Positions 18,865 to 28,780 of a stretch of DNA of 52,938 nt are shown here, one piece after another (position 1 is the first letter of the stretch; each line of letters begins with the position of its first letter). The DNA lies in NCBI GenBank assembly GCA_002238645.1, contig MPMT01000029.1:1-52938 (forward strand), in the 5' to 3' direction. The position numbers and the translations under genes are program-made. This DNA comes from Alphaproteobacteria bacterium bin52. GTDB taxonomy: Bacteria > Pseudomonadota > Alphaproteobacteria > Thalassobaculales > Thalassobaculaceae. Under the pieces are notes generated by a model. It was not told where the DNA came from. It saw nothing but the letters and a program-made list of their open reading frames with translations, and ran no database searches.

Positions 18865-19342
18865 GGAGGCGACCCTTCGCACTGGTGCGGCTGGACACTA
18901 TCAGGTCCGGTTGTGCCTGTGCCAGCCCACTGCCGGGGCGGGACAGCTGTCCGTTACACCCGACGATGCCCACGATCGGCACCCGTATGTTCGCAGCCCC
19001 TGCCCGGTCCCTGCGCGTGTTTTCGCCCGGCTCTGACGGTAACGCTGACCATGGTTGTGCCGTTCAGCCGCGACACCCGCGTTACCTGCCGGTCTGCAAG
19101 GCTTCCGACATGCGCCTGCACGCGGAGAAACCCCAGCGGCACGACGCGGAAATGAGTCCGGTCATGCGCGGTACCAGGGGTTCGCGAACCCTGGTATCCT
19201 GCCTCGGCAAACGGCAGGGCGACGCGTGGCCGGCCCGGGAACTGGCCGGTGGCCGCGACTCCGTGCTGGAGTGGCCGGCCCGGGGTTTGTAGGCTCCGGC
19301 TTGAGAGCAGTTCCATTCCATTCCAGCGCCGGGACGCACGCC
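18865..19342. other. Divergent control region between CoA transferase and cysK
   Basis: About 480 bp with no supported gene. It contains the near-perfect 25-bp inverted repeat at 19172-19196 and a 14-bp direct repeat (GTGGCCGGCCCGGG) at 19226-19239 and 19271-19284. No confident sigma-70 promoter was found. Confidence 0.5.
19172..19196. promoter_or_regulatory. Inverted repeat, candidate operator or hairpin
   Basis: Half-sites TACCAGGG and CCCTGGTA flank a TTCGCGAA core with one extra G, giving a nearly perfect 25-bp palindrome. It lies in the divergent space upstream of cysK and the CoA transferase. Without a U-run it looks more like a DNA-binding site than a terminator, but the regulator is unknown. 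Confidence 0.4.
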
Positions 19343-20344
19343 ATGGACATTCGAGAGGGTTTCGTCGGCAGCATCGGCAATACTCCGCTCATCAGGCTTG
19401 TCCGCGCATCCGAGCGCACCGGGTGCACCATCCTGGGCAAGGCCGAGTTCCTCAATCCCGGCGGATCGGTCAAGGACCGAGCGGCGCTGGCGATCATACG
19501 TGATGCGGAGGAGCGCAACCTGTTGCGTCCTGGCGGCGTGATCGTCGAAGGCACCGCCGGTAACACCGGGATCGGCATCGCGCTTGTCGGCAAGGCGCTC
19601 GGCTATCGGGCGGTCATCATCATGCCGGAGACCCAGAGCCAGGAGAAGATCGACATGCTGCGCCTGTGCGGCGCCGACCTGCGCCTGGTTCCGGCCGTGC
19701 CCTACAGGGATCCGGGCAACTACGTGCGCCAGTCCGGTCGCGTTGCCGAGGAACTGGCGGCAACCGAGCCCCGGGGGGCGATCTGGGCCAACCAGTTCGA
19801 CAACGTGGCCAATCGGCGTGGTCACTACGAGACCACCGGCCCGGAAATCTGGGAGCAGACCGACGGGACGGTTGACGGGTTCGTCTGTTCCGTCGGATCG
19901 GGTGGTACCCTCGGCGGCGTCTCCCTGGCACTGAAGGAGCGCAACCCGGACATCCGCATCGGCATCGCCGATCCCCCGGGGTCGGCCATCTTCGACTGGT
20001 ACGACCGGGGCGAACTCAAGTCGGAAGGCTCGTCGATCACCGAGGGGATCGGACAGGGCCGGGTAACCGCCAACCTGGAAGGGGCCCAGGTTGACGACTG
20101 GTTCCGGATCAGCGACGAGGAGACCCTCGGGGTCGTCTTCGAACTGTTCGAGGCCGAGGGCCTGTGCATGGGGGGATCGACCGGTGTGAACGTGGCCGGC
20201 GCGATCCGGCTTGCCGAGCGGCTGGGACCGGGCCATACCATCGTCACCGTGCTGTGCGACTGGGGTCATCGCTACCAGAGCAGGATCTTCAATCCCGAGT
20301 TCCTGCGCGAGCGCGACCTGCCGCTGCCGCAGTGGCTGCTGTAA
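19343..20344 (+). CDS. cysK: Cysteine synthase (O-acetylserine sulfhydrylase family, PLP-dependent)
   Basis: A 333-residue beta-family PLP enzyme that makes L-cysteine from O-acetylserine and sulfide. The Schiff-base lysine is Lys44 (NPGGSVKDRAA). The substrate loop is GTAGNTG (70-76), where classic CysK has a TSGNTG loop. PLP-phosphate binding is through SVGSGGTLGG. The C-terminal HRYQSRIF resembles the CysK subtype common in alphaproteobacteria. It is followed 24 bases later by a sulfurtransferase gene, consistent with a cysteine and sulfur-transfer operon. A cystathionine beta-synthase activity cannot be ruled out from sequence alone. Confidence 0.9.
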   Translation: MDIREGFVGSIGNTPLIRLVRASERTGCTILGKAEFLNPGGSVKDRAALAIIRDAEERNLLRPGGVIVEGTAGNTGIGIALVGKALGYRAVIIMPETQSQEKIDMLRLCGADLRLVPAVPYRDPGNYVRQSGRVAEELAATEPRGAIWANQFDNVANRRGHYETTGPEIWEQTDGTVDGFVCSVGSGGTLGGVSLALKERNPDIRIGIADPPGSAIFDWYDRGELKSEGSSITEGIGQGRVTANLEGAQVDDWFRISDEETLGVVFELFEAEGLCMGGSTGVNVAGAIRLAERLGPGHTIVTVLCDWGHRYQSRIFNPEFLRERDLPLPQWLL

Positions 20345-20368
20345 CGGCCGGCCGAGCGAGGAGATGCC

Positions 20369-21229
20369 ATGATGAATGACACCGTAACCCGCCCCCTTGT
20401 TTCCACCGAAGAGCTGGCGCGGCGGTGCGCCGATCCCGACATCGCGATCGTCGACGGCACCTACCACCTGCCGACCGCGAACCGGGACGCCGCGACCGAG
20501 TTCGCCCACGAACACCTGCCCGGCGCAATCCGGTTTGACATCGACGATGTCTGCGACCCGGACAGTGATCTCCCGCACATGCTGCCCACACCCCGGCTGT
20601 TCGGCGAAAAGGTATCGGCACTTGGCATCTCCAACCGGCATCACGTCGTGGTGTACGACGTCTACGGAATGCAGAGCGCTGCCAGGGTATGGTGGATGTT
20701 CCGGGTATTCGGTCACGAGAGGGTATCGGTTCTTGACGGCGGACTTCCGAAATGGCGGGCCGAGGGACGGCCGCTTACCGATGCGGAACACTCACCCGTC
20801 GCGGCATCATTCGAGGCCGGGTTCGTGCCGGATCTGGTACGCGACATCTCTGCCGTGCGCCATACCCTCGAGAGCAGCGGAGCGCAGGTCGTGGACGTTC
20901 GCAGCGCCGGGCGGTTCACCGCCGAGGAACCCGAGCCGCGTCCGGGCATGCGGTCCGGACACATGCCGGGCGCCCTCAGCCTGCCCTTTACCGACCTGCT
21001 CGAAGGTCCGCACCGGACCTACCGGTCAGAGGACGACATCCGCGCCCGTGTCATCGGCGCCGGTATCGATCCCGACCGCCGCGTGGTGACCAGTTGCGGG
21101 TCCGGCGTAACCGCCTGCGCCGTTGCCCTCGGCCTGTACCTGATCGGCAGGGAGGACGTCGCCGTCTACGACGGGTCCTGGAGTGAGTGGGGTGGGCGCG
21201 ACGACACGCCGGTCGTGACGGGACCGTGA
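20369..21229 (+). CDS. sseA: 3-mercaptopyruvate/thiosulfate sulfurtransferase (tandem rhodanese)
   Basis: A 286-residue protein with two rhodanese domains, residues about 10-135 and 160-280. The C-terminal active-site loop is CGSGVTAC with Cys243; the CGSGVT form is typical of mercaptopyruvate sulfurtransferases such as SseA. It transfers sulfur from 3-mercaptopyruvate (or thiosulfate) to thiols or cyanide. GAGGAG lies five bases before the ATG. The gene follows cysK closely and overlaps the next gene by four bases, so cysteine synthesis and transamination-derived sulfur transfer are probably co-expressed. Confidence 0.88.
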   Translation: MMNDTVTRPLVSTEELARRCADPDIAIVDGTYHLPTANRDAATEFAHEHLPGAIRFDIDDVCDPDSDLPHMLPTPRLFGEKVSALGISNRHHVVVYDVYGMQSAARVWWMFRVFGHERVSVLDGGLPKWRAEGRPLTDAEHSPVAASFEAGFVPDLVRDISAVRHTLESSGAQVVDVRSAGRFTAEEPEPRPGMRSGHMPGALSLPFTDLLEGPHRTYRSEDDIRARVIGAGIDPDRRVVTSCGSGVTACAVALGLYLIGREDVAVYDGSWSEWGGRDDTPVVTGP

Positions 21230-22152
21230 ACGGGTTCGGGATCAGGACTGCCGGCCAGTCGGATCCCGCGACGGCGACCTGCCCGCTCCTGGGTGAATTC
21301 CTCGACGCGGCGGAGCGCCACGGTCGGAACGCCGCGGTTCTGGTTGGCTCGGTGGACGCAGAGCTGTCGGGGGCGCTGCTCGTGAGGCACGACGGGGAGA
21401 CCGGGTATATCGATCGCGTGAAGTCGTGGTATCCGGGTCTGGCCCACGGACGGGCGTTGCTGGCCGCAGCCGAGGCCTGGCTGGCCGAACGCGGCGTTCG
21501 GGCCGTGACCTGCGAACATGTGCCGGACCCCGAGCTGTTCATCTCCGCGGGATACCTTGCGGGCGACGGTCCCATGAGCAGGGTGGTGTCCGGCACTGCA
21601 GGGGTGCGGGTTCCGATCACCATTACCGATCTGGAGATGCGGCAACGGCCTGCCGACCCGGTCGGGCCAGCGCCGCACGGCCAGAAAGTGTCGGTGCACC
21701 GTGCCGAACGGCCCGGCGTCGACTTCTACCGGTTCCTCTACAACACGGTGGGCGCATCCTGGTACTGGGTCGATCGCCGGCTGATGAGTGACGAGGAACT
21801 GGGCACCGCCGTCACCGGTGCGGGGGTCGAAGTCTACGTCCTGAACGTTGCCGGCGTGCCGGCGGGATACGGCGAACTCGCCAGGAGCGGGGAGGATGTC
21901 GATCTCGCGTATTTCGGTTTGATGCCCGGGTACATCGGGCGCGGCATCGGATGGTATTTCATCCGCGCAATCGTCGATATCGCCTGGTCCGCAGATCCGG
22001 TGCGGCTGACGGTGAATACTTGCGACCTTGACCATCCGCGCGCGCTGAGAACCTATCAGCGAGCCGGTTTCTCGGTTGTCGGACGACGAAGTTCCTCGAT
22101 CGCGGACCCGCGTATCGTCGGACTGCCATGGCCCTGTTCCCGTCGGACATGA
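21226..22152 (+). CDS. Tandem GNAT-fold N-acetyltransferase
   Basis: A 308-residue protein. The C-terminal half (about 190-300) has the GNAT pattern, with acetyl-CoA-binding PGYIGRGIGWYFI and the late NTCDLDHPRALRTYQRAGF. The N-terminal half resembles a degenerate GNAT domain (LAHGRALLAAAEAWLAERG), so this is probably a two-domain member with one active site. The GTG at 21226 overlaps the stop of the sulfurtransferase by four bases. The acceptor is unknown; the neighbours hint at a sulfur amino acid or related amine. No terminator was recognised after it. Confidence 0.8.
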   Translation: MNGFGIRTAGQSDPATATCPLLGEFLDAAERHGRNAAVLVGSVDAELSGALLVRHDGETGYIDRVKSWYPGLAHGRALLAAAEAWLAERGVRAVTCEHVPDPELFISAGYLAGDGPMSRVVSGTAGVRVPITITDLEMRQRPADPVGPAPHGQKVSVHRAERPGVDFYRFLYNTVGASWYWVDRRLMSDEELGTAVTGAGVEVYVLNVAGVPAGYGELARSGEDVDLAYFGLMPGYIGRGIGWYFIRAIVDIAWSADPVRLTVNTCDLDHPRALRTYQRAGFSVVGRRSSSIADPRIVGLPWPCSRRT

Positions 22153-22365
22153 CAACGACACCTGGAACCGCGAAAGCGCCCGCAGGCTGAAATGCTCCCG
22201 TACCTGCCGGAGCTGCCGTAACGGACACGCCGGTCATTTGACAACGGTCTCGGCACGGCTTTCCTGCGGCAGGACTGCATCCAACGTGCCTTCTGCCACA
22301 CACCCCTGCATCCGGCAGCATGGCAAACCCGCCACACCCTCGATTCGACGTGCTTCAGACCTGCG

Positions 22366-23154
22366 CTAGTGCGCCAGGATCTGGCTGAGAAACAGCTTGG
22401 TGCGATCGAGTTGCGGGTTGTCGAAGAACTCGTTCGGCGTGTTCTGCTCGACGATTTCCCCGAAGTCCATGAAGATCACCCGGTCGGCAACCCGCTTGGC
22501 GAACCCCATTTCGTGGGTCACGCAGAGCATGGTCATGCCGGTATCGGCGAGCTCGACCATGACATCAAGCACTTCGGAGATCATCTCCGGGTCAAGCGCC
22601 GAGGTCGGTTCATCGAACAGCATGATCTGCGGGTTCATGCACAGTGACCGCGCGATCGCCACCCGCTGCTGCTGCCCGCCCGAGAGCTGGCCCGGGTACT
22701 TGGCCGCCTGTTCCGGGATTTTCACCCGGGTCAGGTATTCCATGGCGACCTCCTCGGCCTCCCGCTTCGACATGTTCCGGACCCAGATCGGCGCCAGTGT
22801 ACAGTTTTCCAGCACCGACAGATGCGGAAACAGGTTGAAGCTCTGGAACACCATGCCGACATCGCGCCGGATGGTATCGATGTTCTTCAGGTTGTTGTCG
22901 AGGACCACCCCGTTGATCACGATGTCCCCGCGCTGATGTTCCTCCAGGCGATTGATGCACCGGATCAGTGTCGATTTCCCCGAGCCCGAAGGCCCGCAGA
23001 TCACCACCCGTTCACCCTTGTGGACCGTCAGATCGATGTCCTTCAGGACATGGAAGTCACCGAACCACTTGTTGACGCTGACCATCGTGACGACAACTTC
23101 GTCGGATACGGCCGACTTCAGCTGTTCCTGCTCCGTGATGGTGTCAATTGCCAT
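22366..23154 (-). CDS. aapP: General L-amino acid ABC transporter ATP-binding protein AapP
   Basis: A 262-residue polar amino acid ABC ATPase. It has Walker [11 protein letters not shown]-loop [15 protein letters not shown], signature LSGGQQQR, Walker [13 protein letters not shown] and the H-loop histidine in VTHEMGFA. It powers uptake through AapQ/AapM with AapJ as binding protein. GGGAG lies about eight bases before the ATG. It is the last gene of the minus-strand aapJQMP operon, the canonical alphaproteobacterial order. Confidence 0.93.
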   Translation of the reverse strand: MAIDTITEQEQLKSAVSDEVVVTMVSVNKWFGDFHVLKDIDLTVHKGERVVICGPSGSGKSTLIRCINRLEEHQRGDIVINGVVLDNNLKNIDTIRRDVGMVFQSFNLFPHLSVLENCTLAPIWVRNMSKREAEEVAMEYLTRVKIPEQAAKYPGQLSGGQQQRVAIARSLCMNPQIMLFDEPTSALDPEMISEVLDVMVELADTGMTMLCVTHEMGFAKRVADRVIFMDFGEIVEQNTPNEFFDNPQLDRTKLFLSQILAH

Positions 23155-23180
23155 GGGCTTCTCCCTGCGGGACCGCCGGT

Positions 23181-24536
23181 TCAGCGACGATCACCCGCAC
23201 CGAGCTTGCGTTCGAGATACTGGCTGTACTTCGACATTGCGAAACAGGCCAGGAAGAATATGAGCGCCGCGGTAAACAGCGGTTCATGGTGCAACCCGAT
23301 CCATTGCGGGTCATGACTGACGGCCTTCACCATTCCGAGCAGGTCATACAGACCGATAATGCTGACCAGGGTGGTGTCCTTGAACAGGCCGATGAAGTTG
23401 CCCACGATGTTCGGAATCATCAGCTTCAGCGCCTGGGGCAGGACGATCAGTCCCATCACCTTCCAGTATCCCAGTCCGACCGCCTCCGCCGCCTCGTACT
23501 GTCCCTTCGGGATCGCCTGCAGTCCACCGCGCACCGTCTCCGCCATGTAGGCGGCGGCAAACAGGCAGACGGCCACGATCGCGCTGGCAAGCTTGTTGAA
23601 CACCAGTCCCTCTGGCAGGAACAGCGGGAACATGGTCGTGGCCATGAACAGGATGGTGATCAGCGGAACCGAGCGGAACAACTCGATGAAACCGATGCAC
23701 AGAATCCGGATGATCGGCATCTTCGAACGCCGACCGAGTGCAAGCACGATACCAGACGGCAGGGCGCTCGCGATTCCAATGCCGGAGATCACCGTGGTGA
23801 GGAACAGCCCTCCCCACCTGTTGGTTCCGACCTCGACCAGGGTCCAGTCACGAATGGCGAACAGCACCAGCAACCAGGCGACTGCGGCAGCCGCCATCAA
23901 CGGGTACCTGGCGGCGCGGTCGCTTCGGTTGCTGAAACCGGTCAGGTGAATGATCCACCTGCCGAGACCATGACCGGTCAGCACACACAGCAGGACATGG
24001 ACCATGGTGGCAGCGAACCAGACCATGGCAACGGGGACCACCGCCACCATGAACAGGTTGCGCTCACCGCCGAGGAACATGTAGCCGGCGAGAAACGGGA
24101 ATACCAGAACCGCGCTCAGGCCGATCACGCTCTTCGCGGTGACCCGCGGGATCCACAGCGGCGCCATCCACAGCACGAGGATCAGTGCCGCCAGGTTGAT
24201 GCGCCAGATTTCCGGGGCAGGATAACGCCCGTAGATGAACCCGGAGAACCAGAACTCGACCCCGGCCCAGCAGGTTCCCCACTCCTTGCCCAGGCGGCAC
24301 TCCTGACGGTTCTGCGCTTCCCACACGCCCTTGACAATGGCCCAGTCGTAGAACGCCAGAAAGACGTAGACCAGCGCCGCCAGGCCGATCAGGGTCGCAA
24401 GCGTACTGAAGATCCCGTTGAAGAGATTGAACCTGAGCCAGCCGATGACTCCGGTGGTGTTCGGCGGCGGCGGCTGGCTCGGCTTGGGACGGAAGATGAT
24501 CATTCCGTCGGCATCGCGGGTTGGCACGTCGCTCAT
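23181..24536 (-). CDS. aapM: General L-amino acid ABC transporter permease AapM
   Basis: A 451-residue inner-membrane permease. The C-terminal half holds the transport domain with the EAA loop ([22 protein letters not shown]) that contacts AapP. The N-terminal half carries extra membrane segments and a Cys-containing loop ([14 protein letters not shown]), so it is longer than the roughly 390 residues usual for AapM. It starts four bases after aapQ stops. Confidence 0.91.
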   Translation of the reverse strand: MSDVPTRDADGMIIFRPKPSQPPPPNTTGVIGWLRFNLFNGIFSTLATLIGLAALVYVFLAFYDWAIVKGVWEAQNRQECRLGKEWGTCWAGVEFWFSGFIYGRYPAPEIWRINLAALILVLWMAPLWIPRVTAKSVIGLSAVLVFPFLAGYMFLGGERNLFMVAVVPVAMVWFAATMVHVLLCVLTGHGLGRWIIHLTGFSNRSDRAARYPLMAAAAVAWLLVLFAIRDWTLVEVGTNRWGGLFLTTVISGIGIASALPSGIVLALGRRSKMPIIRILCIGFIELFRSVPLITILFMATTMFPLFLPEGLVFNKLASAIVAVCLFAAAYMAETVRGGLQAIPKGQYEAAEAVGLGYWKVMGLIVLPQALKLMIPNIVGNFIGLFKDTTLVSIIGLYDLLGMVKAVSHDPQWIGLHHEPLFTAALIFFLACFAMSKYSQYLERKLGAGDRR

Positions 24537-24540
24537 GGCC

Positions 24541-25737
24541 TCAGCGTTCCTTCAGCTGAATTCTGCTGTTGTAGATGTTGAGACACCCCGAAATCGTGAG
24601 GCTGACCGTCATGTAGAACAGCATCACCATGCCGACGATCTCGATCGCATGTCCGGACTGATTGAGCGAGGTCTGCATGAACACAGCCACCAGGTCCGGG
24701 AACCCGATGGCGATCGCGAGCGACGAGTTTTTCACGATGTTCATCCACAGGCTGATCATCGGCGGCACGATGGCGCGCATCGCCTGTGGAATGATGACGA
24801 GACGCAGGGTCCAGCTCGGTTTCAGGCCCAGGGAATAGGCAGCCTCGGTCTGACCGTGGCTCACCGACTGGATCCCGGCCCGGACCATCTCGGCCGCGTA
24901 GGCTGAATGATAGACGACCATCGCCACCAGAACCGAGCACATGGACGGCAGGACGAAGGTTCCACCCCGGAAGTTGAACCCCTTCAGCGCCGGTACTTCC
25001 CAGCTGAGAGGCATGCCGGATACGATGAAGACAAGGACAGGCAGTCCGATCACCAGCCCGAGGGTCTGCCACAGAGTTGACCGGTACACACCGGTCGTTA
25101 ACTGTTGTATCCGGGACCTCCGGTTGTACCAGAAGGCCGCGACCAGCCCGATCAACAGTGCAAGCGGTGTCAGCCAGAACAGGTTGTCCGGTTCCGGGTA
25201 CGGGAAGTAGAACCCGCGGTTGTTCAGGACCAGCCAGTCCAGGCCGAGTATGTGAATCGAACTTTTGGGGCGTGGAAGGCTGGCAAAGGCGCCCAGATAC
25301 CAGAACAGGATCTGCAGAAGCAGCGGCGTGTTCCTGAGGAATTCCACGTACCACGCGGCAATCTGCGAGATCAGCCAGTTCCTGGACAATCGCAGGATGC
25401 CGACGAAGAACCCGAGGACCGTTGCCAGAATGATCGAGATGACCGAAATGATCAGCGTGTTGACGATGCCGACCCAGTAGACGAAGAAATAAGTGTCGTT
25501 CGGCTTGTAGTCGAGCGGAGTCCAGGCAATCGCGAAACCGGCTGTTCCGAACAGGAAGTCAAAACTCGCGGTCATCCCGCGGGTTTCAAGATTTTGTTGA
25601 GTGTTCAGAACCAGCGAATAGATAAGCCAGAACACCAGTCCGAAGACCACGATCTGGTAGAACACAGCGCGGTATCGGCCATCATTGACCAGCGCGCCGA
25701 TTCCGGGGGCTGCCCCCGTCTTTTCCGCAATTGCCAT
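24541..25737 (-). CDS. aapQ: General L-amino acid ABC transporter permease AapQ
   Basis: A 398-residue inner-membrane permease with the family's split arrangement: an N-terminal membrane segment, a large periplasmic loop, then the transport core with EAA loop EAAYSLGLKPSWTLRLVIIPQA. It pairs with AapM to form the pore. The ATG at 25737 follows GGAG by nine bases; the frame is open upstream but adds no family sequence. A strong hairpin separates it from aapJ. Confidence 0.92.
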   Translation of the reverse strand: MAIAEKTGAAPGIGALVNDGRYRAVFYQIVVFGLVFWLIYSLVLNTQQNLETRGMTASFDFLFGTAGFAIAWTPLDYKPNDTYFFVYWVGIVNTLIISVISIILATVLGFFVGILRLSRNWLISQIAAWYVEFLRNTPLLLQILFWYLGAFASLPRPKSSIHILGLDWLVLNNRGFYFPYPEPDNLFWLTPLALLIGLVAAFWYNRRSRIQQLTTGVYRSTLWQTLGLVIGLPVLVFIVSGMPLSWEVPALKGFNFRGGTFVLPSMCSVLVAMVVYHSAYAAEMVRAGIQSVSHGQTEAAYSLGLKPSWTLRLVIIPQAMRAIVPPMISLWMNIVKNSSLAIAIGFPDLVAVFMQTSLNQSGHAIEIVGMVMLFYMTVSLTISGCLNIYNSRIQLKER

Positions 25738-25845
25738 GCGCGCTTCTCCGCTCCGGTCAGCTGAGTGCCCGGCCGGCGGCACAGAGTATCGCCACGCGTT
25801 TCTCTTGCCCGCTCACGCCGGAACTCCGGCTACGGGGAGAAACGA

Positions 25846-25871
25846 CCCGGCCTCGATGGAATGAGGCCGGG
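25846..25871 (-). promoter_or_regulatory. Intercistronic hairpin between aapJ and aapQ
   Basis: A perfect 9-bp inverted repeat (CCCGGCCTC / GAGGCCGGG) with an 8-nt loop lies just after the aapJ stop. On the minus strand only a weak TCGTTTC tail follows. Such stems after binding-protein genes commonly protect the upstream mRNA or partly terminate, giving more binding protein than permease. A similar hairpin follows the peptide binding-protein gene at 42064-42095. Confidence 0.55.
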
Positions 25872-25881
25872 CCGGTGGTCC

Positions 25882-26922
25882 TTAACGGAACGGTGGCGAG
25901 TAGATCAGACCGCCCTTGGTCCACAGGGCGTTCGGCGATCCCTCGCGGGCAATGCCGATACCGTCCGGCGACTTGTCACCCATGTACTGGCCATAGATTT
26001 CGCCGTAGTTGCCGACGTGCTTGATGACCTGGTGTGCCCAGCTCTTCTCGAGACCGAGACCGACATGGAGCTCACCCTCGACACCGAGCATCCGGGCAAC
26101 TTCCGGGCTCGGCGGGTTGGCGGCCATCTCATCGACATTGGCCTGGTTGATTCCGAGTTCCTCGGCGTTGATCAGAGCAAACACGGTCCAGCGCACGATG
26201 TCATACCACTGGCCGTCGCCCTTGCGGGTCATCGGACCAAGCGGTTCCTTGGAGATGGTCTCGGGCAGGATCGTGTGCGAACCCGGATCCGGGAAACCGG
26301 CCTTGCTGGCGGCGAGGCCCGATTTGTCGTTGGTGACCGCGTCGCAGCCGCCACTCAGATAGGTCTCGTCGCGAACGTTGCGGTCCTCGAACACCACCGG
26401 CTGGATGTCGAGATTGTTCGACCGGCTGAAGTCGGTGAGGTTCAGTTCGGTGGTGGTGCCCGCAAGCACGCACACGGTTGCACCGGCGAGTTCGTGGGCG
26501 CTCGCAATACCGGCATCCTTCGGCACCATGAAGCCCTGGCCGTCATAGAAGTTGACGGCGGTGAATGTCAGGCCGAGCTGGGTGTCACGGTAGAGAGTCC
26601 ACGTGGTAGTCCGGGACAGCATGTCGGATTCACCATTGGCCAGCGCGGTGAACCGCACGGTGGAGGTGACGGACTGGAACTCGACCGCATTCGGATCGTT
26701 GAAAATCGCTGCGGCGACCGCACGGCAGACCGCGACGTCACTGCCGGCCCAGGTACCATCGGCCTTGAGATTGTAGAATCCCGGGGACGGAGTTCCGATC
26801 TGGCATCTCAGATGGCCGCGCTTCTTGACAATATCCAGCGTGCTTTCAGCAAGCGCCGGTACTGCCGCAAGGCCCAGGGCTGCAGCAAGCCCCACGCTCA
26901 TTCCAAGAAGTATCTTCTTCAT
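25882..26922 (-). CDS. aapJ: General L-amino acid ABC transporter substrate-binding protein AapJ
   Basis: A 346-residue periplasmic binding protein. It has a signal peptide of about 25 residues ending PALA before ESTLD, then the family-3 solute-binding fold (VKKRGHLRCQIGTPSPGF, GFMVPKDAGI). It delivers a broad range of L-amino acids to the AapQMP transporter. GAGGTGA precedes the ATG. It is the first gene of the operon, with a candidate promoter at 26968-26997. Confidence 0.93.
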   Translation of the reverse strand: MKKILLGMSVGLAAALGLAAVPALAESTLDIVKKRGHLRCQIGTPSPGFYNLKADGTWAGSDVAVCRAVAAAIFNDPNAVEFQSVTSTVRFTALANGESDMLSRTTTWTLYRDTQLGLTFTAVNFYDGQGFMVPKDAGIASAHELAGATVCVLAGTTTELNLTDFSRSNNLDIQPVVFEDRNVRDETYLSGGCDAVTNDKSGLAASKAGFPDPGSHTILPETISKEPLGPMTRKGDGQWYDIVRWTVFALINAEELGINQANVDEMAANPPSPEVARMLGVEGELHVGLGLEKSWAHQVIKHVGNYGEIYGQYMGDKSPDGIGIAREGSPNALWTKGGLIYSPPFR

Positions 26923-27580
26923 GTGGAATCACCTCGTTGGTTGTTGCGGGTACAGGACCACGCAGAGACGATACCCGCAGTCTGATAAATTGGGCAACCC
27001 TATCATCACGCCCGCTTGTATCGACTGCCTTTTTCCCGAAGGCGGACCGGATTGACCGGCACGGAACCATTCTGTGGAGATTATGCGGGAGTTTCCGGTG
27101 CTTTCGCCGACTCGGGGGGCGCCGAATGCCCGTGCTGTCGGGCTTTTTCCCCGGCGCTCGGCGACACTCGGTCCGCAATTGAACCGAAGACCGGTCAGTG
27201 TTCCGGATTCGCAGCACCTTCGTCGGGAGAGACACGCCTCGCCCGGGGGAGCCAACGGTTGTTCCGTACCGGGAAGCGAAGGGGAACAGCGCCGTGCGGA
27301 TTCCGAATCGAAGCCGCAATTCGACCCGGGTATCATGCCGGGCGCGGCCACCGAAAGGGACGGGCCGCATGTCGACGACCCGACCGCGCCTCATGTCCGT
27401 TCGGCGTGGCATCGATGCCTTCCGGACCTGGCAAGATCGCCGTGAACTCCGAACGTGGACGCGGCCCTCCTGCCGCCCGCTGGGACCGATCATTCTGGAC
27501 GCTCGGCAAACCGTGGGAGTATGTAGGCCGATGCGGGTTCAGCAGACCCCGTCCGGACCACCAGCAAGGCTCCCAGCACC
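26923..27580. other. Long divergent intergenic region between aapJ and metC
   Basis: About 660 bp without a supported gene. It holds the candidate aapJ promoter near its left end. A plus-strand frame at 27198-27584 runs into the metC start with a 4-base overlap, but its composition looks random and it has no recognisable domain. No riboswitch fold was recognised. Confidence 0.5.
26968..26997 (-). promoter_or_regulatory. Candidate sigma-70 promoter for the aap operon
   Basis: On the minus strand TTGCCC (26997-26992) is followed after 18 bases by TATCGT (26973-26968), four matches of six to each consensus hexamer. It sits about 45 bases upstream of the aapJ ATG, a sensible distance for a short leader. 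Confidence 0.35.
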
Positions 27581-28780
27581 ATGAAACCAGGCTCTTCCCG
27601 CCGCAAGCGAACGCAGCTGACCCACGCCGGACGCCATCCGCACGACAACCACGGAGTGGTCAACCCTCCCGTCTACCACGCGTCGACGATCCTGCAGCCC
27701 ACGCTTGCCCAGTGGGAAGCGTCGCGCAAACCGGGCTGGACCGGCTACCGGTACGGGCGGTGGAGCACACCGACCAGCAACGCCTTCGAGGAGGCGGTCA
27801 CCGAATTCTACGGCGCCGCCGGCACCGTCGCGGTCTCGTCCGGCAAGGCGGCGATCACAAATGCATTGCTCGCCTGCGTCAGCCCCGGCCAGCACCTGCT
27901 GGTCACGGACAACGCCTACGGACCGACCCGGCGGTTCAGCGACGCGTTCCTGTCACGCTTCGGGGTCGAGGTGACCTATTTCGATCCTGAGATCGGGGCC
28001 GGAATCGCCGGGCTGTTCAGGCCCGAAACGGTGGCGGTCTATACCGAGGCTCCGGGATCCCATACCTTCGAAATATCGGACATCCCGGCAATCGCCACGG
28101 CCGCACACCGGCACGGCGCCGTTGTCCTCATGGACAACACCTGGGCCAGTGCCTTGTACTTCGATGCGTTCGCGCACGGCGTCGACATCGTGGTCGAGGC
28201 CGTGACCAAGTACATCTGCGGGCATTCCGACGTCATGATGGGCGTGATCGCCGCCAACGAGACATGGGCCGGACCGGTCCGGGAGATGGCCAAGCTGCAT
28301 GGAAACGGCTGCGGCGGGGACGATCTCTACCTTGCGCAGCGCGGGTTGCGGACGCTCGCGGTGCGGATGGAGCAGAACGGGCAGAACGGGCTGGCGCTTG
28401 CGTCCTGGCTCGAGTCGCGCCCGGAGGTCAGCCGCGTCCTGCATCCGGGACTGCCGTCCCATCCCGGGCACGCGCTGTGGAAGCGCGACTTCACCGGTTC
28501 GAGCGGCCTGTTCGGGTTCGTGCTGAAACCGGGCTATCCGCGCAACGCGCTCGCGGCGATGCTCGACGGGCTCGAACTCTACGGCATGGGCGCGAGTTGG
28601 GGCGGGTACGAGAGCCTGATCCTGCCGCTCGACCCGACATCCGACCGCACGGCAACCACCTGGGACGAACCGGGCCAGCTGATGCGGGTTCATGCCGGGC
28701 TCGAAGACATCGACGACCTCATCGCCGATCTGGGTGCGGGGCTGGATCGTCTCTCCTCCGCCACCGCGCGCACGGGATGA
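27581..28780 (+). CDS. metC: Cystathionine beta-lyase (Cys/Met metabolism PLP enzyme)
   Basis: A 399-residue gamma-family PLP enzyme expected to cleave cystathionine to homocysteine, pyruvate and ammonia. The PLP lysine is Lys210 (VVEAVTKYICGHSD), with the pyridine-N aspartate Asp185 (LMDNTWAS) and the YRYGR tyrosine near residue 57. The long insertion-free C-terminus (MGASWGGYESL) is typical of alphaproteobacterial MetC. Its stop overlaps the ATG of the ModE-like gene by four bases, which puts methionine synthesis in the same transcript as molybdate uptake. Divergence from aapJ is common in this group. Confidence 0.91.
   Translation: MKPGSSRRKRTQLTHAGRHPHDNHGVVNPPVYHASTILQPTLAQWEASRKPGWTGYRYGRWSTPTSNAFEEAVTEFYGAAGTVAVSSGKAAITNALLACVSPGQHLLVTDNAYGPTRRFSDAFLSRFGVEVTYFDPEIGAGIAGLFRPETVAVYTEAPGSHTFEISDIPAIATAAHRHGAVVLMDNTWASALYFDAFAHGVDIVVEAVTKYICGHSDVMMGVIAANETWAGPVREMAKLHGNGCGGDDLYLAQRGLRTLAVRMEQNGQNGLALASWLESRPEVSRVLHPGLPSHPGHALWKRDFTGSSGLFGFVLKPGYPRNALAAMLDGLELYGMGASWGGYESLILPLDPTSDRTATTWDEPGQLMRVHAGLEDIDDLIADLGAGLDRLSSATARTG

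Noticed and set aside
27198..27584. Plus-strand gene overlapping the metC start
   Set aside because: The 4-base overlap is suggestive, but the product looks random in composition and has no domain or Shine-Dalgarno.
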